Source of the DNA: Anaerohalosphaeraceae bacterium | Lineage (GTDB): Bacteria > Planctomycetota > Phycisphaerae > Sedimentisphaerales > Anaerohalosphaeraceae | DNA length: 10,496 bases | NCBI GenBank assembly: GCA_030671565.1 | Contig: DAOVIC010000050.1 | Span: forward strand, 1 to 10,496 | Direction of reading: 5' to 3' | The notes under the pieces: generated by a model | Seen by the model: the letters and a program-made list of their open reading frames with translations, nothing else | Databases searched by the model: none | What the model was told of the DNA's origin: nothing | Shown here: positions 6,447-10,496 of the stretch, piece by piece | How positions within the stretch are numbered: the stretch's first letter is position 1 | How the letters are laid out: every line of letters begins with the position of its first letter | Program-made: the position numbers and the translations under genes

Positions 6447-7247
6447 CTAGCGGATCACACCCAGCCGTCTGAGCGTTGTTTTTGCCCACTTTGCGGATCT
6501 GCACTGTGCGGTCAATATCAGGAGCAAGACAAGCAGCCACATTCCAGTAAATCTTAAGTAGTAGAGTGCCTGGGATACGATCTCACTGCCGCTAGCCGCT
6601 GTCCGGTCGGCAAACAACTCTGCGGGCGTGTATATCGCTCCAAGGCAGACGCCTTCAAACATAAACTGCCAGGGCATCAGGATGACAAGAGCAAAGAGGG
6701 TAAGGAAGAATGCCCTGCTGATATGGCTTATTCCGCCGAGTCTGCCTACCAGTGATATCTTTAGGCTTATCAGGAGCACAAGGCTGTAAAGGGTCGCGGC
6801 AAGAATCAGGGCAAAGTTGCATATGCGGACTATTATAACTGCCTGGTCATGTTTCAGGATAAGGTATTTGGCGAGGTTGTTTTCAGCAGTCTCAACAGGT
6901 GCGATCTCTTCAGTTTCGCCTTCGACGGTTTTGTCCTGCTCAGCGGTAATTTCTTCTACGACCTTGCCTGCCTTAGTGTCTTCGGGCGTTACTTTTTTCG
7001 CTTCGAGAGGCAAACCTTTTTCGAGCTTTGCGTCTGTGTCTTCCAGTTGATCCTGCTGGGCTATGGGTGCGGTCTCCTGCGATGAATCGATGTAGCCCGT
7101 GGTATTTAGCCAGAAGACTCCCTGCAGAAGCAATAAGCATATCAAAACGACTATAAACGATAAATTCTTGACGCCCTTGCATGCGCCTATCGCCTCAAGG
7201 CAGTCTGTTGTGTCTACGACATCGCTAATTTTTGAAGTATCATTCAT
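6447..7247 (-). CDS. Four-helix membrane protein of unknown function
   Basis: I do not recognise this 266-residue protein. It has a short N-terminal tail, a first transmembrane helix at about 29-47, and an acidic Glu/Lys/Thr-rich linker (about 52-125) that looks disordered. Three further helices follow, at about 136-164, 177-199 and 232-249, and a basic C-terminus (SAKWAKTTLRRLG). Between helices 3 and 4 is a short non-membrane stretch with GAIYTPAELF. By the positive-inside rule the basic C-terminal tail is probably cytoplasmic, which puts the N-terminus inside and the acidic linker outside. AGGAG 8 nt before ATG 7247 supports the start. It is a single-gene unit converging with the PilX-like gene. 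No catalytic motif is seen. A role in the cell envelope is a guess from location only. Confidence 0.75.
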   Translation of the reverse strand: MNDTSKISDVVDTTDCLEAIGACKGVKNLSFIVVLICLLLLQGVFWLNTTGYIDSSQETAPIAQQDQLEDTDAKLEKGLPLEAKKVTPEDTKAGKVVEEITAEQDKTVEGETEEIAPVETAENNLAKYLILKHDQAVIIVRICNFALILAATLYSLVLLISLKISLVGRLGGISHISRAFFLTLFALVILMPWQFMFEGVCLGAIYTPAELFADRTAASGSEIVSQALYYLRFTGMWLLVLLLILTAQCRSAKWAKTTLRRLGVIR

Positions 7248-7283
7248 TTTTTATTCTCCTGCAAAAGTTTTAATTTATATAAG

Positions 7284-7322
7284 GTTCTGAAAAACTGTTC
7301 TCCTGCGGCAAAAAAAACATTT
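7284..7322 (+). repeat. 39-nt dispersed repeat, copy B
   Basis: This copy matches 2438-2476 at 36 of 39 positions in the same orientation. It lies 36 bp from the start codon of the leftward gene at 7247, so here it points away from that gene, whereas copy A points toward its gene. A shorter, partly matching segment (GTTTTCTGCCGC) occurs in inverted orientation at 7433-7444. Confidence 0.8.
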
Positions 7323-7446
7323 GCCTGTAGCTTACGACCATTCGTAAAAGTTATATTGTACGTTATTCAGATCGCTCGTAAGTAATTATACGAAAAATCG
7401 GCCGGTATGCCATTTTTTTGTTTGATCAAAAAAGTTTTCTGCCGCG

Positions 7447-7479
7447 AAATCCTGACAATTAAGTGGTTTTTCAGGATTT
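7447..7479. repeat. 9-bp perfect inverted repeat
   Basis: AAATCCTGA (7447-7455) and TCAGGATTT (7471-7479) are perfect reverse complements with a 15-nt loop. Only five Ts end the plus-strand reading (7477-7481), and these overlap the stem, so termination is doubtful. It lies between the leftward gene's promoter region and the tRNA promoter. Confidence 0.5.
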
Positions 7480-7563
7480 TTGCCGGAATTCCGCTTTATC
7501 CAGTATATATAGAGTGCTTTGTTGAATATATGGCAGAAAAGGCAAAAAATGCGCTCAAATGAC

Positions 7564-7592
7564 TTGCAAGTGGGTGCGTCTAAATGTATATT
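7564..7592 (+). promoter_or_regulatory. Sigma70-type promoter of tRNA-Phe
   Basis: TTGCAA (7564-7569) and TATATT (7587-7592) are separated by 17 nt. Transcription would start near 7599, leaving a 5' leader of about 20 nt for RNase P removal before the tRNA at 7620. Confidence 0.65.
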
Positions 7593-7619
7593 ATGCATCT
7601 TCATGCTAAACGACACTAA

Positions 7620-7692
7620 GGGCTGGTAGCTCAGTTGGTAGAGCAGTGGACTGAAAATCCATGTGTCGGCGGTTCAAGTCCGCCCCTGCCCA
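7620..7692 (+). tRNA. tRNA-Phe, anticodon GAA
   Basis: The 73-nt sequence folds as a full cloverleaf. The acceptor arms GGGCTGG and CCTGCCC pair with one U-U mismatch. The D arm is GCTC/GAGC, the anticodon arm GTGGA/TCCAT around loop CTGAAAA, and the T arm GGCGG/CCGCC around TTCAAGT. The anticodon GAA is at 7653-7655. The discriminator base is A, and the 3' CCA is not encoded, so it would be added by a nucleotidyltransferase. Confidence 0.97.
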
Positions 7693-7699
7693 TTTGTTT

Positions 7700-7729
7700 A
7701 TCCTTGTTTTTTTGTTCAAAAACGAGGAT
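7700..7729 (+). terminator. Hairpin after tRNA-Phe, probable terminator
   Basis: ATCCTTGTTTTT (7700-7711) pairs with AAAAACGAGGAT (7718-7729), 12 bp with one U-G pair and a 6-nt loop. It starts 8 nt after the tRNA. The following bases are pyrimidine-rich rather than a clean T-run, so it may end transcription or simply protect the 3' end. Confidence 0.5.
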
Positions 7730-7836
7730 TCCCTCTCTTTATAAAGACCCCCTACTGTCTTATTTTAGCCACTCATCGGTGTTTGCCGTCATATAAAGTG
7801 GTACAGTTTTCGGGAGCGTGCCATCGATTATTTTCA

Positions 7837-9552
7837 TTAAATGCTTTTGTAACGATCTTCACCACCGTTAAGGTGATAAATTAACGGCAGAGGACGGTCG
7901 ACACCTTCGATGAATTTTGGACGTGCCGCCCAGGGAGTTACACTTAAAACGCCCGTCAGGTCCATCCAGTGCTGCAGGCGGGCAACGGGCAGATCCCATG
8001 TCATGTGGAAGTGATTAGCCGGTGCATACTGTTTGTATTCTGTCATACTGGCGTACTTTGGCACAACAAATGTATGCGGCCAATTCCAGTTAGTCAAATT
8101 CATCATAGCCTTAGACAGTTTTTTCGGCACGTCAGTAGTATGTGCCTGATCCCAGATCAAACTGAATTTATTATTAATGGCACTATATGCCATGCGCCCG
8201 GCTATGCCTTCAATTCCGGGAGGGGTTATAAAGGTAACAGAATTTCCGCCACCCGGGAAATAATCTTCTTGTGCCAGGGGCATTATGATGTCCTTCGTGA
8301 TCTGTTTAACCGAAGCCCCCGGTTTCGCCGCCCAGTCAAATGCCGCGCTTCCGGAATTATTACCGTCAACAAGCCCCTTTGTTACCCAGTCAGTATTTTT
8401 CGGCAGACTCTTTACGCCGATCTTCTTCGCCAGTTCCTTGATCTCCCATGCTTCCCATACTTTTCTAAAGTCCATAAACAATGGCGGATTGCCACCGCTA
8501 AGGTATGTCATAAACAGCATTGTCAGCAGGCCCTGCGCATCAGCTTCTGTGGCATAGGGCATCGGAGCCTTGGGACCGTTATGATCGAACGTACTGTTAA
8601 ACAGAGACTCCATACAATCGGCAACCGGAAGCGGGGTACCCCTCATATCGCTGCCCCATTCAAGCTGACTCATAAAGCCGCCGCCAATTGCATTAAGGTC
8701 GGCCAGCAGGTCACGATTAATAAGGTACATCGCAAGCGACTGATTAAATCTTTCGCTGTCGGCTTTGGTTTTAATCTCGAGCCGTTTGCCGATATGCTTG
8801 TCAACCCACGCTCTAAGTGCCTTAAGCTCCTTTTGATCGTATGCTTTTTTGGTAAGCATATCTGAAAGCAGTTTCATATCGAGCCTGGTTATCTCAAGGC
8901 CGAATGTGTTTCTTGTCGGGAGGATATGCGCTAATGCCGTTTCCATTCCCATCGAGTCATGGCCAAAGATCATCACACGTCTGCCCCTGATCGCAACGGC
9001 TGTTACCGCCGCATAGCACCAATCGATCAATGCCGTTGCCGTAGCTGCCGACATTTTGGGCTTCTGGCCTGTGTCCGCCCAGTTGCCAACATTAAGTGCA
9101 ACCATTTTGCCGTACTGACTTATGGCACCAGCTGTTGCGTGGGCATATACGACGCCCGGTTTTGGCCCGCTGTTGCCGCAGGTGATATTGATCGGAGTTT
9201 CCCTGGGAAACTGCTGCAGCAGAGATATCGTGGTAAGCTGGGGAAACGCCCATGTGTCGGGAGCGCAAACTAAAATATTGACTCCGGCCTTGCGAAACTG
9301 CTGGGCAACAATATCTGCCTGCATCTCACTGTCAACAAGTATATCAGAGTAAACGACCTCTACAGCAGTTTTATCCGGAAGCACTACAGTGCCGCTGATA
9401 GTATCTGCCACCATAGCGATAACATTTTGTGCACGCTGACGGCTTGCAGCATCGATACGTGGATCGCACGGCGAAAAGACACCGATAACAGGAACTTTAG
9501 GACTCGACTTTCTCTGTGCCGGCAAACGGGTCGCTTTAATCTTTTTGGCCAT
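7837..9552 (-). CDS. fucI: L-fucose isomerase
   Basis: This 571-residue cytoplasmic enzyme converts L-fucose to L-fuculose, and in this family often D-arabinose to D-ribulose, using Mn2+. The E. coli enzyme is 591 residues, so the length fits. The N-terminal GVFSPCDPRID (24-34), CGNSGPKPG (125-133), IFGHDSMGME (195-204) and the C-terminal domain all look like FucI. E336 (in PYATEADAQG), D361 (in FMDFRKVW) and H514 (in PANHFHMTW) correspond to the three metal ligands of the E. coli enzyme (E337, D361, H528). The start at ATG 9552 has GAGGA 7 nt upstream; the longer frame from 9597 adds 15 unsupported residues. No fuculokinase, aldolase or transporter is next to it, so it stands alone here. An inverted repeat at 9580-9616 may be its operator. 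Substrate preference cannot be fixed from sequence alone. Confidence 0.95.
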   Translation of the reverse strand: MAKKIKATRLPAQRKSSPKVPVIGVFSPCDPRIDAASRQRAQNVIAMVADTISGTVVLPDKTAVEVVYSDILVDSEMQADIVAQQFRKAGVNILVCAPDTWAFPQLTTISLLQQFPRETPINITCGNSGPKPGVVYAHATAGAISQYGKMVALNVGNWADTGQKPKMSAATATALIDWCYAAVTAVAIRGRRVMIFGHDSMGMETALAHILPTRNTFGLEITRLDMKLLSDMLTKKAYDQKELKALRAWVDKHIGKRLEIKTKADSERFNQSLAMYLINRDLLADLNAIGGGFMSQLEWGSDMRGTPLPVADCMESLFNSTFDHNGPKAPMPYATEADAQGLLTMLFMTYLSGGNPPLFMDFRKVWEAWEIKELAKKIGVKSLPKNTDWVTKGLVDGNNSGSAAFDWAAKPGASVKQITKDIIMPLAQEDYFPGGGNSVTFITPPGIEGIAGRMAYSAINNKFSLIWDQAHTTDVPKKLSKAMMNLTNWNWPHTFVVPKYASMTEYKQYAPANHFHMTWDLPVARLQHWMDLTGVLSVTPWAARPKFIEGVDRPLPLIYHLNGGEDRYKSI

Positions 9553-9579
9553 AGTACTATCCTCAACATAATTAGCGCA

Positions 9580-9616
9580 TAGCAAAGCAAGAAACATATG
9601 ATAACATGCTTCGCTA
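9580..9616 (-). promoter_or_regulatory. Possible operator with -10 box upstream of fucI
   Basis: TAGCAAAGCA (9580-9589) and TGCTTCGCTA (9607-9616) are inverted repeats matching at 9 of 10 positions, with a CATATG palindrome near the centre. On the minus strand a TATATT box (9617-9622) directly precedes it, so the repeat would cover the transcription start, as repressor sites often do. The -35 is poor, and the regulator is unknown. Confidence 0.45.
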
Positions 9617-9804
9617 AATATAATGGAAAACCCGACAAAAAACCAGACACAACTTCTGCATTTTTATGGGCTTTTAAGAGATTTGACGATACGCACCCAG
9701 CCTGCCGTTATCAGTCTTTCCAAAAGACCACAGCCACCTTTCTACAACTACCCCGCCTTCTCTTCACCATCCTCCCCCAAACCCTTCGCCAAAGCCATTC
9801 ACTT

Positions 9805-10029
9805 TCAGTACATAAACGGTCCGGGAATAACAGGAAGCGGTTCTGCCTCAACGCCGCCGCCAGGCTGTGTCAATATCGCAAGCGTCATCACCAAAGCAGT
9901 CACAGCAACCATCGCCAATACCGCCCAGAAACGCGGATCGTGCAAAAGGTGGTCCACACGAACCACCATTGCATGGCCGTGATGCCCATGGTGTCCGTGC
10001 CTAAAATGTGGTAAATGCATAGCTTTCAT
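9805..10029 (-). CDS. Small His-rich single-helix membrane protein, unknown function
   Basis: I do not recognise this 74-residue protein. Ten histidines occur within the first 30 residues (5, 8, 11, 13, 14, 16, 17, 19, 27, 30), mostly as HxHHxHHxH, a pattern that commonly binds Ni, Zn, Co or Cu ions. A DPRFW turn leads into one hydrophobic helix at about 34-54, then a Gly/Pro-rich acidic tail of 20 residues ending PGPFMY. There is no signal-peptide cleavage site, so the helix is probably a membrane anchor. The start at ATG 10029 has AAAGGG 7 nt upstream; an in-frame GTG at 10035 is less likely. The gene lies 252 bp upstream of fucI on the same strand, too far for close coupling. Candidates are a metal buffer, a chaperone accessory, or a subunit-like membrane peptide. 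The clear ribosome binding site and ordered domain pattern favour a real gene. Confidence 0.6.
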   Translation of the reverse strand: MKAMHLPHFRHGHHGHHGHAMVVRVDHLLHDPRFWAVLAMVAVTALVMTLAILTQPGGGVEAEPLPVIPGPFMY

Positions 10030-10234
10030 AGCCACACCCTTTCATTTTATAATAACCTCGCCTAATACTACGAAAAAAACGCTCATAAGGTGCAAATATT
10101 TCCCTCAATTGAAGTGTGTATTCTTTCCAGAATCATGCCTGCTGCCCTTCCAGTGACGTAATCTCCCACCAAACAAGTATTTTACATCGCCTTTCTGTCC
10201 AATCCGGTACTTCCCGAAATTAACTCACCCGCCC

Positions 10235-10285
10235 TTTAAGACGAAACCTACCGGTGTGCAAGACTATGTCTTGTTTAAGGCGAAA
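10235..10285 (+). repeat. 12-nt direct repeat with a hairpin between the copies
   Basis: TTTAAGACGAAA (10235-10246) and TTTAAGGCGAAA (10274-10285) match at 11 of 12 bases, with starts 39 nt apart. Between them CAAGAC (10259-10264) and GTCTTG (10268-10273) form a perfect 6-bp stem with a 3-nt loop. AAGAC at 10238-10242 can also pair with GTCTT at 10268-10272, competing with that stem. Confidence 0.5.
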
Positions 10286-10314
10286 TATTGGAATGTATAA
10301 GAAATTAACAGATG

Positions 10315-10385
10315 GTGTCACTGTATTGTTTCATTGTAATGGACCTGTCAAGCCCAAGTTAGTTTGTAGCGAACGCAGGTGACAC
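10315..10385 (+). repeat. 7-bp inverted repeat in the leader of the right-edge gene
   Basis: GTGTCAC (10315-10321) and GTGACAC (10379-10385) are perfect reverse complements. ACCTG (10343-10347) can instead pair with CAGGT (10376-10380), which overlaps the right arm. This could be an alternative-fold leader or chance. Confidence 0.3.
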
Positions 10386-10446
10386 TTCTTGTTAATATCG
10401 TGTGGTTTGGAAAAGAAAATGTTAACGAAAATTGGAGATCGAACCT

Positions 10447-10496
10447 ATGTCGGAAACGATAACACAAGTAGAGCAGATTAACAAAGCTCTGACAGA
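10447..10496 (+). CDS. Start of an unrecognised gene, cut by the right window edge
   Basis: ATG 10447 opens a frame reading MSETITQVEQINKALT to the edge, 16 complete codons. GGAG at 10434-10437 lies 9 nt upstream, which supports a real start. The visible part is polar and helix-prone, with no signal peptide. Too little is present to name a family. The long upstream leader suggests it is separately regulated. Confidence 0.6.
   Translation, partial: MSETITQVEQINKALT

Larger units (their letters stand above)
7248..7619. other. Intergenic region between the membrane-protein gene and tRNA-Phe
   Basis: These 372 bp hold the ribosome binding site and presumed promoter region of the minus-strand gene, repeat copy B (7284-7322), an inverted repeat at 7447-7479, and the tRNA-Phe promoter at 7564-7592. 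The sequence is AT-rich. A 76-codon minus-strand reading frame across it has no ribosome binding site or family signature, so no gene is called. Confidence 0.6.
10030..10446. other. Intergenic region upstream of the right-edge gene
   Basis: These 417 bp contain the ribosome binding site of the leftward His-rich gene, a direct repeat (10235-10285), a 6-bp hairpin (10259-10273) and a 7-bp inverted repeat (10315-10385). A weak promoter pair, TTGTTT (10271-10276) and TATAAG (10296-10301), has a 19-nt spacer. No gene is supported in either strand. Confidence 0.5.

Noticed and set aside
7386..7616. 76-codon minus-strand frame
   Set aside because: It covers an inverted repeat and the tRNA promoter, with no ribosome binding site and no recognisable protein pattern.
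7284..7692. Genomic island attached at tRNA-Phe, using the 39-nt repeat as an attachment site
   Set aside because: The repeat is about 300 bp from the tRNA and shares no sequence with it, and no integrase is present.
7969..8865. 298-codon open frame on the plus strand
   Set aside because: It lies wholly antisense to fucI, a clear full-length enzyme, and its translation is Cys/His/Arg-rich with no domain. It is a shadow of fucI codon use.
9598..10014. Plus-strand frames of 119 and 138 codons
   Set aside because: They are antisense to the His-rich gene over much of their length, have no ribosome binding site, and read as low-quality Pro/Thr/His-rich sequence. The opposite strand has a better-supported gene.
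1..10496. CRISPR array, transposase, phage or toxin-antitoxin module
   Set aside because: No regularly spaced repeats, no DDE or integrase motifs and no paired small genes of those kinds were seen.

Overview
The window reads as a piece of chromosome from an anaerobic, polysaccharide-degrading bacterium with a Gram-negative envelope. The evidence is an electron-bifurcating NfnAB-type transhydrogenase (an anaerobe signature), a secreted GH10 xylanase-like enzyme of an atypical subtype, a small outer-membrane beta-barrel of the TorF-like kind, a PilX-like anchored protein, and L-fucose isomerase. This mix resembles Phycisphaerae/Sedimentisphaerales (Planctomycetota) or related PVC bacteria. That assignment is an inference from gene content, not from a marker gene.

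Layout. (1) Positions 1-2219, minus strand: nfnA followed by nfnB, a two-gene operon; nfnB runs off the left edge. (2) 2220-2501: divergent intergenic region with a 10-bp inverted repeat and one copy of a 39-nt repeat. (3) 2502-6441, plus strand: GH10 glycosidase, TorF-like barrel protein (with its own good sigma70-type promoter and a long leader, and a clear intrinsic terminator), then a 450-aa PilX-like protein whose start is preceded by a perfect hairpin. (4) 6447-7247, minus strand: a four-helix membrane protein of unknown function, ending 5 bp from the PilX-like gene. (5) 7248-7619: intergenic region with the second copy of the 39-nt repeat, an inverted repeat and the promoter of tRNA-Phe. 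(6) 7620-7692: tRNA-Phe(GAA), followed by a hairpin. (7) 7837-9552, minus strand: fucI, with an inverted repeat just downstream of a possible -10 box. (8) 9805-10029, minus strand: a 74-aa His-rich single-helix membrane protein. (9) 10030-10446: a leader region with a short direct repeat and hairpins, then the first 16 codons of an unrecognised plus-strand gene.

How the genes fit together. The GH10 enzyme would cut xylan-like polymers outside the cytoplasm, the barrel protein could pass products through the outer membrane, and FucI would isomerise L-fucose or D-arabinose from plant or algal material. NfnAB would balance ferredoxin, NADH and NADPH pools during fermentation. The genes are mostly separate transcription units, so this is a shared lifestyle rather than one dedicated locus. 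No phage, transposase, CRISPR array or defence system is visible. The most distinctive signals are the 39-nt direct repeat flanking the 4.8-kb block 2438-7322, the hairpin at the PilX-like start, and the His-rich membrane mini-protein.
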